From Intestinimonas butyriciproducens (lineage in GTDB: Bacteria > Bacillota > Clostridia > Oscillospirales > Oscillospiraceae): 64,000 nt of DNA. The notes below the pieces were generated by a model that was not told where the DNA came from, made no database searches, and was given only the letters and a program-made list of their open reading frames with translations. Each line of letters begins with the position of its first letter. Position 1 is the stretch's first letter. This document shows positions 56,462 to 64,000 of this stretch, piece after piece. The position numbers were made by a program, and so were the translations under genes. The DNA lies in NCBI RefSeq assembly GCF_004154955.1, contig NZ_CP011524.1, positions 248,001 to 312,000 of the forward strand, in the 5' to 3' direction.

Positions 56462-57286
56462 ATGCAGTATACCTTTGCCCAGTATCAGGAGAGCGCGGAC
56501 TTCATCCGCGCCAAGATCGGCTCCTTTGCCCCCAAGGTCGCCATGGTCCTGGGTTCCGGCCTGGGCTTCCTGGGCGACGAGGTGGAGGACCCCATCTGTG
56601 TCTCCTACCGCGATATCCCCCATTTCAAGGCGTCCACCGCCCCCGGCCACAAGGGCCGGCTGGTCTTCGGCACCCTGCGGGGCCGGAATGTGGCCGTCAT
56701 GCAGGGCCGGATGCACCACTACGAGGGCTATTCCTATGAGGAGGTGGGCTACGCCGTCCGGGTGCTGCGCCTGCTGGGGTGCGACACCCTGGTGGTCACC
56801 AACGCCGCCGGCGGGGTCAATCTGGACTTCCAGGCCGGGGACCTGATGCTCATCACCGACCACATCAAAATTTTCATGGAGTCTCCGCTGCGGGGGGAGA
56901 ATCTCCCCGCGTTCGGCCCCCGGTTCCCCGACGCCTCCCACCTCTATACCCCCGCCCTGCAGGAGGTGGCCCGGACCGCCGCCAGGGATCTGGGCATCCC
57001 GCTGCGGGAGGGCGTGTATATGTACTTCCCCGGGCCCCAGTATGAGACACCGGCGGAGGTCCGCTTTGCCCGGGTGGCCGGGGCCGACGCGGTAGGCATG
57101 TCCACCGCTCCCGAGGTCATTGTGGCCGGACACTGCGGGATGCAGGTGCTGGGCTTCACTCTGGTATCCAATCTGGCCGCCGGCATCCTGGACCAGCCCC
57201 TCTCCGAGCAGGAGGTGCTGGACGCGGCCGAGGCCTGCAAGGATAAGTTTTCCAGGCTGGTGCTGGCCTGCCTGGAGCGCATCTGA
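56462..57286 (+). CDS. punA: Purine-nucleoside phosphorylase
   Basis: 274 residues, trimeric PNP type: VLGSGLGFLGDEVEDP (phosphate loop), MQGRMHHYEGYSYEEVGYAV, TNAAGGVNLDFQAGDLMLI, YFPGPQYETPAEVRF (base/ribose site) and GMSTAPEVIVAGHCG. It cleaves inosine and guanosine to base and ribose 1-phosphate. The AAGGAGGG site precedes ATG 56462. Followed 18 bases later by an MTA/SAH deaminase, forming a purine salvage operon. Confidence 0.95.
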   Translation: MQYTFAQYQESADFIRAKIGSFAPKVAMVLGSGLGFLGDEVEDPICVSYRDIPHFKASTAPGHKGRLVFGTLRGRNVAVMQGRMHHYEGYSYEEVGYAVRVLRLLGCDTLVVTNAAGGVNLDFQAGDLMLITDHIKIFMESPLRGENLPAFGPRFPDASHLYTPALQEVARTAARDLGIPLREGVYMYFPGPQYETPAEVRFARVAGADAVGMSTAPEVIVAGHCGMQVLGFTLVSNLAAGILDQPLSEQEVLDAAEACKDKFSRLVLACLERI

Positions 57287-57304
57287 CCGGGGAGGGATGA
57301 GAGT

Positions 57305-58603
57305 ATGGCAACCATGATCTACAACGTCACCGCCGTGCTGATGGACGAGGGACATACCGTGCTGCCGGGGGCCTATGTGGTGGTGGACGGCCACAGGATC
57401 ACCGACTTCGGCGCCCAGCGGCCTCAGGGCTTTACGGGCAAGTGCATCGACGGCAAGGGGGGCATCCTCATGCCCGGTCTGGTGAACGCCCACACCCACG
57501 TGCCCATGACCGCCATGCGGGGCTACGGAGACGGCCACGACCTGCACGAATGGCTGAACCAGTATATTTTCCCGGTGGAGGCCAAGTGGGACGACCGTGC
57601 CGTCCGGGTCTGCGCCGCCCTGGGCCTTGCGGAGATGATCTCCTCCGGCGTCACCTGCATCGCCGACATGTATATGCACACCGACGTCGTCCTCCGGGAG
57701 GTGGACGCCGCCGGCCTGAGCGCCAACGTCTGCTGCGGCGGCGTACAGTTTGAGGAAACCTTCGACCCGGAGAAGAATCATGACTGCATCGTGCAGAGGG
57801 AGCTCACCGAGAAGTGGCATGGCAGGGATGACGGGCGCATCCGGGTGGATGCCTCCCTCCACGCGGAGTACACGTCCCGGGAGGGCCTGTGCCGGTGGAT
57901 GGCCCGGTTTGCCGCCGACCACGGACTGGGCATGCATGTCCATCTCTCCGAGACCCGGAAGGAGCATGAGGAGTGCAAGCTCCGCCACGGCGGGCTGACC
58001 CCGGCCGCCTATCTGGCCGGGCTTGGCGTCTTTGACGTGCGGGCCATCGCCGCCCACTGCGTCTGGACCACCCCCGAGGACTGGGCCCTGCTGGCGGAAA
58101 AGGGGGTTTCGGCGGTCCACAATCCGGTGTCCAACCTGAAGCTGGGCTCCGGGGTGGCGCCGGTGGTGGACCTCAGGGGGGCAGGGGTCAACGTGGCCCT
58201 GGGCACCGACGGCGTCTCCTCCAACAACTGCACCGATTTCTTCGGAGACCTGAAGCTGGCCGCCATCCTCCAGAACGGCGTCCGCCACGACCCCATGGCC
58301 CTCACCGCGTGGGACGCCCTGGAGATGGCCACCGTCAACGGCGGAAAGGCCCTGGGCCGCAAGACCGGGCGCATTGAGAAGGGGTATGACGCCGACCTCA
58401 TCCTTCTGGACGCCGAGGCCGTCAACCTCATCCCCTGTCACGACGCGGCCAACAATCTGGCCTACGCCGCCCACGGCTCCAACGTGGTGATGAATATGGC
58501 CCGGGGCAAGGTCATATACAAAAATGGGGAGTTTCTCACCATCGACATCGAGCGGGTGAAAAAAGAGGTGGAGGGGTACGCCCTGCCGCTGCTGTTCGGC
58601 TGA
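57305..58603 (+). CDS. mtaD: 5'-Methylthioadenosine / S-adenosylhomocysteine deaminase family amidohydrolase
   Basis: 432 residues. Metal site motifs LMPGLVNAHTHVPMTAMRGY (HxH), MHVHLSETRKE, AHCVWT and LGTDGVSSNN (Asp), with the NPVSNLKLGSGVAP and NLKLG substrate loops and a C-terminal IEKGYDADLILLD strand. Family members deaminate MTA, SAH or adenosine to inosine forms that PNP can then cleave, which fits its position after punA. Substrate preference cannot be read from sequence. Confidence 0.93.
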   Translation: MATMIYNVTAVLMDEGHTVLPGAYVVVDGHRITDFGAQRPQGFTGKCIDGKGGILMPGLVNAHTHVPMTAMRGYGDGHDLHEWLNQYIFPVEAKWDDRAVRVCAALGLAEMISSGVTCIADMYMHTDVVLREVDAAGLSANVCCGGVQFEETFDPEKNHDCIVQRELTEKWHGRDDGRIRVDASLHAEYTSREGLCRWMARFAADHGLGMHVHLSETRKEHEECKLRHGGLTPAAYLAGLGVFDVRAIAAHCVWTTPEDWALLAEKGVSAVHNPVSNLKLGSGVAPVVDLRGAGVNVALGTDGVSSNNCTDFFGDLKLAAILQNGVRHDPMALTAWDALEMATVNGGKALGRKTGRIEKGYDADLILLDAEAVNLIPCHDAANNLAYAAHGSNVVMNMARGKVIYKNGEFLTIDIERVKKEVEGYALPLLFG

Positions 58604-58626
58604 GTCTGCGCCGCGCCCCACAATCC

Positions 58627-60261
58627 ATGCGAAAGGCTGTGCGCCCATTGGGTAATCGAGAAAAGAAAAGCACCTTCTTCGGCGGCGCCGCCATTCTGGC
58701 GGCGGGCATCGCCATCGTCAAGCTCATCGGAGCCGTCTACAAGATCCCTCTGGGCAATATCCTGGGGGACGAGGGCTTCGGCCACTTCAACAACGCCTAT
58801 GTGATCTACAATCTGCTGCTGATGGTGTCCACGGCGGGCCTGCCTGTGGCCCTCTCCAAAACCATCTCCGAGGCCAACGCCTTGGGCCGGAGGAACCAGG
58901 TGCATCGGGTGTTCAACGTGGCGCTGGTCACCTTCTTCCTCCTGGGGGCGGTGAGCTTTGCCGTCATGTTCCTCTTTGCCCAGCCCCTAGCCGATCTGCA
59001 GGGAGACGGCATGGCGGTTTACGCCGTCCAGGCCATCGCGCCCGCCTGCTTCTTTGTGTGCGTCCTCTCCACCTTCCGGGGGTATGCCCAGGGGCACTCC
59101 AACATGGTGCCCACCGCCGTGTCCCAGATCATCGAGGCCCTGGGCAAGCTTATCATCGGCCTGGCCCTGGCCTGGTTTTTGGTGCAGCAGGGCATGTCCT
59201 CCGCCTTCTCCGCCGCGGGGGCCATCTTCGGCGTGACATGCGGGGCGGGCATCTGCCTCATCTATCTCATCGCTGACCACGTCCGCCGCCGCAGAAGCGA
59301 GACGGGACGGCTGGACGACGCGCCGGAGGACCACGGCGTCATCCTGAAAAAGCTGATGGTCATCGCCGTGCCCATCACCCTCTGCGCCTCCGTTACCCCC
59401 ATCACCTCCTGGCTGGACACCGCACAGGTGCAGAACATCCTGCGGGACATCATGGGGGCCCAGCCTGCCGAGTGGTATGAGGCCCAGAGTGTGGTGGACC
59501 CGGTGGTGGCGGCCTACGGCGCCTATCAGAAGGCCATCACCATCTATAACCTGCCCTCCTCCTTCATGGTGGCCATCACCGCCAGCGTGGTCCCCGCCAT
59601 CGCCGCCTGCCGGGCCCGGCGGGATCTTGTGGGGGCGGGCCGCATCGCCGAATCCTCCATGCGGGTGGGCATGCTGCTGGCGCTGCCGGCCGGGATCGGG
59701 CTGCTGGCCCTGGCCGGGCCCATCATGCAGCTGCTCTATCCTACCACCGATCACGCCATCGCCGACCCCTCCATGATGCTCCTCGGGCTGGCGTCCATCT
59801 TCGTGTGCATTATGCTGGTGTGCAACTCCGTGCTCCAGGCCAGCGGCTTTGTGAATCTGCCCATCGTCATCATGGTGGCGGGCTGCGCCGCCAAGCTCAT
59901 CGTCAATAACTTCATGGTGCGCAGTGTGGGCGCCGTGGGTGCCGCGGTGGGTACCCTGGTGTGCTACATCATCGTGGCCGTGCTGGAGCTGGCCCTCATC
60001 AAGCGGGTCATCCCCGCCGCGCCCAGCTATGGCCGGGTCTTTGTCAAGCCGGCGGCGGCGGCGGCCGTCATGGGACTGGCAGTCTGGGCCGTCTACGGAC
60101 TGCTCGACCGCTTCTTGGGCAATACCCTCTCCACCCTGGGCGCCATCTGTGTGGGCGTGCTGGTCTACGCCGTTTTGGTGGTCGCGCTGAGAACAATTTC
60201 CAGGGAAGACCTTTCGCTGATGCCCAAGGGGGATAAAATTGCTAAGATTTTGCGGCTTTAA
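58627..60261 (+). CDS. SpoVB/MurJ-family lipid flippase
   Basis: 544 residues, about 14 transmembrane helices of the MOP superfamily, with GAVYKIPLGNILGDEGFGHF at the N-terminus and MVSTAGLPVALSKTISEANA, the conserved regions of SpoVB/YabM-type flippases. ATG 58627 lacks a good ribosome binding site; TTG 58648 with AAAGG upstream is an alternative. Its position before mazG, HU and an S4 gene is the Gram-positive yabM-yabN arrangement. Probable substrate: lipid II or a related undecaprenyl-linked glycan, including for spore cortex. Confidence 0.9.
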   Translation: MRKAVRPLGNREKKSTFFGGAAILAAGIAIVKLIGAVYKIPLGNILGDEGFGHFNNAYVIYNLLLMVSTAGLPVALSKTISEANALGRRNQVHRVFNVALVTFFLLGAVSFAVMFLFAQPLADLQGDGMAVYAVQAIAPACFFVCVLSTFRGYAQGHSNMVPTAVSQIIEALGKLIIGLALAWFLVQQGMSSAFSAAGAIFGVTCGAGICLIYLIADHVRRRRSETGRLDDAPEDHGVILKKLMVIAVPITLCASVTPITSWLDTAQVQNILRDIMGAQPAEWYEAQSVVDPVVAAYGAYQKAITIYNLPSSFMVAITASVVPAIAACRARRDLVGAGRIAESSMRVGMLLALPAGIGLLALAGPIMQLLYPTTDHAIADPSMMLLGLASIFVCIMLVCNSVLQASGFVNLPIVIMVAGCAAKLIVNNFMVRSVGAVGAAVGTLVCYIIVAVLELALIKRVIPAAPSYGRVFVKPAAAAAVMGLAVWAVYGLLDRFLGNTLSTLGAICVGVLVYAVLVVALRTISREDLSLMPKGDKIAKILRL

Positions 60262-60302
60262 GGCAGTTTTATCAAAAAATAGCTTGCAGAAGGGTTGAAA
60301 AT

Positions 60303-61097
60303 ATGATAGATTTTGAAAAGAAGTCCTTTTACGGGGTGGAGGACCTGCGGGAGATCGTCCGCATCCTGCGGGCGCCCGGCGGATGTCCCTGGGACCGGGA
60401 GCAGGACCATCACTCCATCCGGCGCAATCTGCTGGAGGAGGCCTATGAGGCCGCCGAGGCCATCGACGAGGGAAACCCCGAGCACCTGCAGGAGGAGCTG
60501 GGGGACGTTCTGCTACAAGTCGTCTTTCATGCGCGCATGGAGGAGGAGCAGGGGGGCTTCGATCTGGACGATGTGGCCGACGGCATCTGTAAGAAGCTCA
60601 TCTACCGCCATCCCCATGTGTTCGGGGATGTGACCGTCTCCGGCAGCGGAGAGGTGCTCCAGAACTGGGAGGAGCTCAAAAAGAGGGAAAAGCACCAGAC
60701 CACGGCCGCGGACAGCGTGGATTCCGTGGCCCGGAGCCTGCCCGGCCTGTGGCGGGCGGAAAAGATCCAGAAGAAGGCCGCCAAGGTGGGCTTCGACTGG
60801 CCGGACGTCTCGGGCGCGCTGGAAAAGCTGCGCGAGGAGGCGGGAGAGCTGGAGGAGGCTGTCCGGGAGGACACCAACGTGGCGGAAGAGCTGGGCGATC
60901 TACTGTTCGCCGCCGTCAATGTGGCCCGATTCGTAAAGGTGGACCCGGAGGACGCCCTGAGCGTCGCCTGCGACAAGTTCGCGCGGCGGTTCCGCCAGGT
61001 GGAGGCATCGGCCGCCGCCCAGGGGAAGACTCTGGATGAGATGACCCTGGCTGAGATGGACCGGCTCTGGGACGAGGCCAAAAAGCAGGAGGCTTAA
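60303..61097 (+). CDS. mazG: Nucleoside triphosphate pyrophosphohydrolase MazG
   Basis: 264 residues, two tandem MazG domains. First: LLEEAYEAAEAIDEGNPEHL with EELGDVLLQVVFHARMEEE; second: LREEAGELEEAVREDTNV with EELGDLLFAAVNVARFVKVD, which keep the EExxE and ExxD magnesium ligands. It hydrolyses non-canonical or excess NTPs to NMP and PPi. The N-terminal tetrapyrrole methylase domain of Bacillus YabN is absent. 41 bases downstream of the flippase gene. Confidence 0.95.
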   Translation: MIDFEKKSFYGVEDLREIVRILRAPGGCPWDREQDHHSIRRNLLEEAYEAAEAIDEGNPEHLQEELGDVLLQVVFHARMEEEQGGFDLDDVADGICKKLIYRHPHVFGDVTVSGSGEVLQNWEELKKREKHQTTAADSVDSVARSLPGLWRAEKIQKKAAKVGFDWPDVSGALEKLREEAGELEEAVREDTNVAEELGDLLFAAVNVARFVKVDPEDALSVACDKFARRFRQVEASAAAQGKTLDEMTLAEMDRLWDEAKKQEA

Positions 61098-61205
61098 AGG
61101 CCGGACGCGGGGGGATGGCTGCCATTCTTCGGCGCGGCTTTAAGTAATACAAAGGACGTGAACGATCTTTACGCCCGAGACTATCTTTAGGAGGAGTACC
61201 GCAAA

Positions 61206-61481
61206 ATGAATAAAGCTGAACTGATCAATGCCGCGGCTGAGAAGGCCGGCCTATCCAAGAAGGACACGGAGAGCGCGGTCAATGCCGCTATCGAGGCAAT
61301 TGTGGAATGTCTGGCCAACGATGACAAGGTGCAGCTGGTAGGGTTCGGCGCTTTTGAGGTGAAGAAGCGCGCCGAGCGCATCGGTCGTAATCCCAAGACC
61401 AAGGAGAGCATCAAGATCCCGGCCTCCAAGGTGCCTGTCTTTAAGCCTGGTAAGGCCCTGAAGGACGCCGTCGCGAAATAA
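61206..61481 (+). CDS. hup: HU-family nucleoid protein
   Basis: 91 residues. MNKAELINAAAEKAGLSKKD, then VQLVGFGAFEVKKRAERIGR-N-P and a DNA-binding arm, and the closing VPVFKPGKALKDAV: a complete HU. GGAGGAG precedes the ATG. HU binds DNA non-specifically as a dimer and bends it. Its stop codon TAA is also the first three bases of repeat copy B. Confidence 0.98.
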   Translation: MNKAELINAAAEKAGLSKKDTESAVNAAIEAIVECLANDDKVQLVGFGAFEVKKRAERIGRNPKTKESIKIPASKVPVFKPGKALKDAVAK

Positions 61482-61622
61482 GAAGCGCGGAGGCGCGCGG
61501 AGCAGCGCGGATGGACCGGAGCGAGGGCGAGCGGCGGGCCGCAAGGCGGCCCAAAGACCAGCCCGAGACGGAGGGAAGCCGCGCGTCGCGCAGCCGCCGC
61601 AGCGTGACAGCCCAAAGCACGG
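61479..61622 (+). repeat. Intergenic repeat family, copy B
   Basis: 144 bp from the HU stop codon: TAAGAAGCGCGGAGG at the left end, CCGCCGCAGCGTGACAGCCC then AAAGCACGG at the right end, with a GGGCCGCAAGGCGGCCC hairpin (about 61537-61553). The following stretch to 61772 holds a further GC-rich hairpin region and the ribosome binding site of rqcP, and no gene. Confidence 0.65.
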
Positions 61623-61772
61623 AGGGCACGCCCCAAGGGGCCCACGCGAAGCGGAGCTTCTTCCGGCGAGGGTACACTTGTGAATACGGCGGCTCCGGGG
61701 AGACCCGGGGCCGCTTTTGCATCCCGAGGGGGCGGTATGCCCGGCGGGAAAACTGATTCCGAGGTGATAAGC

Positions 61773-62012
61773 ATGCGTTTGGACAAATGGCTCAAGGTAT
61801 CCCGCCTCATCAAGCGGCGGACCGTGGCCAACGAGGCCTGCGACGGGCAGAGGGTGTCTGCCAACGGGCGGACGGTGAAGGCCTCTTACGATGTGAAGGT
61901 GGGGGACGTGCTGGAGTTCCGTTTCGGCGAGCGGGTGACCCGGGTGGAGGTCCTCTCGGTGGGCGAACACGTGGGGAAGGGCGAGGCCGCCGCCATGTAC
62001 AAGGAGCTGTGA
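61773..62012 (+). CDS. rqcP: S4-domain RNA-binding protein RqcP/YabO
   Basis: 79 residues from ATG 61773 (GAGGTGA upstream; upstream in-frame codons lack homology). A single S4 domain: MRLDKWLKVSRLIKRRTVAN, ANGRTVKASYDVKVGD. RqcP (Hsp15-like, formerly YabO/HslR) binds peptidyl-tRNA on obstructed 50S subunits and cooperates with RqcH in alanine tailing. Placed after HU as in many clostridia. Four bases before the CDF gene. Confidence 0.92.
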   Translation: MRLDKWLKVSRLIKRRTVANEACDGQRVSANGRTVKASYDVKVGDVLEFRFGERVTRVEVLSVGEHVGKGEAAAMYKEL

Positions 62013-62016
62013 GGAT

Positions 62017-63201
62017 ATGACGAACTGGCTGGTCAAGACCTTTATCCGGGACGCGGGAAATGGGGAGGACCCCGCCGTCCGGCAGCGGTATGGGCTCCTC
62101 TCCGGAATCGTGGGCATCCTCCTCAATCTGTGCCTCTCGGCGGGGAAATTCCTGGCCGGCGTCCTCACCGGGAGCATCGCCGTCACGGCAGACGCCTTCA
62201 ACAACCTCTCCGACGCAGGCTCCTCGGTGGTGACCCTGGCCGGCTTCCATATGGCGGCGAAAAAGGCCGACGACGATCACCCCTTTGGCCACGGGCGCAT
62301 CGAGTACCTCTCCGGCCTTGTGGTGGCGGTGGCCATTCTGCTGGTGGGGCTGGAGCTGGTCAAGTCGTCCCTGGAGAAGATCCTGGCCCCCGAGGCGGTC
62401 TCCTTTTCCTGGCTGTCGGTGGGCATCCTTCTGGCCTCCATCCTGGTGAAGCTGTGGATGGCGGCCTTCAACAGGGACCTGAGCCGCCGCATCGGCTCCG
62501 CCGCTATGGCGGCCACGGCGACAGATTCCCTCTCCGACGTGGTTGCCACCTCCGCCGTGCTGCTGGGCACCCTGGTGGGCCGCTTCTCCGGGCTGCGGAT
62601 CGACGGCTGGGTGGGGATTCTGGTGGCTGCGTTTATCCTCAGGGCGGGCTGGGGCGCGGCCAAGGACACCCTGGATCCCCTGCTGGGACAGAGCCCCGAT
62701 CCCTCCCTGGTCCAGGGCGTCCAGGAGACCGTGCTCAGCCACCCGGAGATCACCGGTATCCATGACCTGGTGATCCACGACTACGGACCGGGGCGGTCCA
62801 TGATGTCCCTACACGCCGAGGTGCCCATGGACGCGGATGTGCTGGAGGTGCACGACATCATCGACAATGTGGAGCGGGAGCTCAAGGAAAAATTCCACAC
62901 CGAGGCGGTCATACATATGGACCCCATCGCCACCCACGATCCCGCGGTCAACGCCATGCGGGGCCGGGTGGCGGGACTGGTGCGGGAGATCGATCCGGCC
63001 ATGACCATACACGATTTCCGGATGACCGCCGGTCCCGACCATCAGAACCTGATCTTCGACACGGTGGTGCCCTATCAGTGCGCCCTCACCGACGAGGAGG
63101 TGAAGGCGGCCATCGCCCAAAAGGCCGGGGAGCTGGAGGGCGGACCTTACTTTACCGTGGTGTCCATCGACCGGGCCTACGCCGAGAGCCCGGAGCCCTG
63201 A
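62017..63201 (+). CDS. Cation diffusion facilitator (CDF) metal exporter
   Basis: 394 residues. Six transmembrane helices, with the zinc-site motifs NNLSDAGSSV (TM2) and ATDSLSDVVATSAVLLGTLV (TM5; the D-x3-D pair where zinc CDFs have H-x3-D), the signature DDDHPFGHGRIEYLSGLVVA, and a long cytoplasmic C-terminal domain (about 215-394) with more His and Asp than usual. The N/D-x3-D pattern is more typical of manganese or iron exporters (MntE-like) than of zinc exporters, which is an inference. ATG 62017 follows GAGGAT. Confidence 0.92.
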   Translation: MTNWLVKTFIRDAGNGEDPAVRQRYGLLSGIVGILLNLCLSAGKFLAGVLTGSIAVTADAFNNLSDAGSSVVTLAGFHMAAKKADDDHPFGHGRIEYLSGLVVAVAILLVGLELVKSSLEKILAPEAVSFSWLSVGILLASILVKLWMAAFNRDLSRRIGSAAMAATATDSLSDVVATSAVLLGTLVGRFSGLRIDGWVGILVAAFILRAGWGAAKDTLDPLLGQSPDPSLVQGVQETVLSHPEITGIHDLVIHDYGPGRSMMSLHAEVPMDADVLEVHDIIDNVERELKEKFHTEAVIHMDPIATHDPAVNAMRGRVAGLVREIDPAMTIHDFRMTAGPDHQNLIFDTVVPYQCALTDEEVKAAIAQKAGELEGGPYFTVVSIDRAYAESPEP

Positions 63202-63246
63202 GCGGGTGGGCCCCGGGCCGCCGGGACGGAGAGCATTTACAAAAAA

Positions 63247-63264
63247 TTCACCCACGGGGGTGAA
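63247..63264. promoter_or_regulatory. Inverted repeat TTCACCC / GGGTGAA upstream of the response regulator
   Basis: Exact 7-base arms around ACGG, just upstream of TATAAT (63272-63277). Placed where an operator would cover the -35 region; it could be a self-binding site of the regulator. Confidence 0.5.
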
Positions 63265-63341
63265 AATTGGGTATAATGGTGGAGAATGGGGCGAGGCGTG
63301 TCCCCGCCCGCCGATGAGAATGAGAAAAGGCTGGTGATCCT

Positions 63342-64000
63342 ATGCCGCGCAAGGTCCTGATCGTCGAGGACGACGGCAATATCGCGGAACTGCTACACCT
63401 CTATCTGGAGAAAGAGGGCTTTGAGACCCAGGTGGCCCCCGACGGCGGCAAGGGTGTGGAGCTCTTCCGCGCCTTCCGCCCCGACCTGGTTCTGCTGGAC
63501 ATCATGCTGCCCGTCATGGACGGCTGGTCCGTACTCAAGAAGATCCGGGAGTCCGACAAGACTCCCGTCATCATGCTCACCGCCAAGGGTGAGACCACGG
63601 ACAAGGTCCAGGGCCTGGAGGGCGGGGCCGACGACTACATTGTTAAACCCTTCGAGATGAAGGAGGTCCTGGCCCGCATCCACGCCGTCCTCCGGCGCTA
63701 CGGCGCAGAGGAGGGAAGCGAGGAGAAAAAGCTCAGCTTTGACAAGCTGGTGATCAATCTGGACTCCTACGAGCTGCTGGTAGACGGGCGGCGGGTGGAT
63801 ACGCCCCCCAAGGAGCTGGAGCTGCTCTACCACCTGGCCTCTTCCCCCAACCGGGTCTTTACCCGGAACCAGCTCCTGGACGAGGTGTGGGGCTTTGACT
63901 ACTTCGGCGACTCCCGCACCGTGGATGTGCACATCAAGCGCCTGCGGGAAAAGCTGGAGGGTGTCTCGGAGCAGTGGAGCCTCAAAACCGTGTGGGGCGT
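63342..64000 (+). CDS. OmpR/PhoB-family response regulator, 3' end cut by window edge
   Basis: At least 219 residues; the frame is open at base 64000, with only the last few residues missing. Receiver domain with acidic pocket VEDD, phospho-acceptor LLDIMLPVMDG (D53), T/K sites VIMLTAKGE and IVKPFE; C-terminal winged helix with PPKELELLYHLASSPNRVFT and SRTVDVHIKRLREKLE. Its kinase is probably just outside the window. ATG 63342 is preceded by a weak AAAGGCTGGTGA. Confidence 0.93.
   Translation, partial: MPRKVLIVEDDGNIAELLHLYLEKEGFETQVAPDGGKGVELFRAFRPDLVLLDIMLPVMDGWSVLKKIRESDKTPVIMLTAKGETTDKVQGLEGGADDYIVKPFEMKEVLARIHAVLRRYGAEEGSEEKKLSFDKLVINLDSYELLVDGRRVDTPPKELELLYHLASSPNRVFTRNQLLDEVWGFDYFGDSRTVDVHIKRLREKLEGVSEQWSLKTVWG

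Overview
The window is a contiguous piece of a GC-rich, spore-forming, strictly anaerobic Firmicute chromosome, most likely an Oscillospiraceae gut clostridium of the Flavonifractor / Pseudoflavonifractor / Lawsonibacter type. This is an inference from gene content: Gram-positive sporulation genes (spoIIR, spoIID, a SpoVB/MurJ flippase), RNase Y with YmdB, a trimeric NAD-linked [FeFe] hydrogenase with its clostridial accessory genes, many small Xre regulators, and GGAGG-type ribosome binding sites. I see no rRNA, tRNA, CRISPR array, prophage or intact insertion sequence.

Layout. 1-3.5 kb: end of a YifB/ComM ATPase, thiI, cinA and a small coupled gene. 3.6-5.1 kb: a decayed strip holding a frameshifted lipoprotein, remnants of an ECF sigma factor and anti-sigma, and a remnant of a D-cysteine desulfhydrase meeting them tail to tail at a deletion scar. 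5.1-13 kb: regulators, a coupled three-gene operon (EF-G/Tet-like GTPase fused to a Rae1/YacP nuclease domain, VanS-like kinase, acetyltransferase), spoIIR, and a small Cys-rich protein divergent from two tandem Xre regulators. 13-20 kb: symporter plus P1 peptidase, a NimA-like flavoprotein, citrate synthase, spoIID, a PAP2 membrane protein. 20-28 kb: a flavoprotein dehydrogenase, mnmE with a cluster of DnaA-box-like sites upstream, a TSUP transporter, dCMP deaminase, rny. 28-41 kb: two exported proteins, ymdB, a YhaO/YhaN-like nuclease pair, signal peptidase, a GntR-ABC operon, an ECF S component, gap and a degenerate histidine kinase. 41-45.5 kb: ftsH and a serC-serA operon.

45.7-54.7 kb is the hydrogenase region. 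The first unit (DRTGG protein, small HATPase, ferredoxin/H-domain protein, second DRTGG protein, PHP protein) is followed by a terminator. The second unit has its own promoter and encodes NuoE-like HydC, another HATPase, a 2Fe-2S protein, NuoF-like HydB and catalytic HydA. The enzyme is expected to couple NADH (and probably ferredoxin) to H2. The first unit looks like a redox sensing or maturation module rather than more enzyme, because its H-domain protein has degenerate active-site motifs.

54.7-64 kb: a siroheme reductase-like protein, an Xre regulator, purine salvage (purine nucleoside phosphorylase and MTA/SAH deaminase), then the Gram-positive block spoVB/murJ - mazG - HU - rqcP (S4), a CDF metal exporter and the start of an OmpR-type response regulator.

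Structure not explained by genes includes a three-copy family of 144-242 bp intergenic elements with conserved ends (25750-25991 minus, 49945-50095 plus, 61479-61622 plus), two of which start exactly on the stop codon of the preceding gene; a 62-bp exact direct repeat (21801/21949); and several clear operators (12313-12357, 17714-17735, 37687-37719). All assignments come from reading the sequence and remembered family features; no database search was run.
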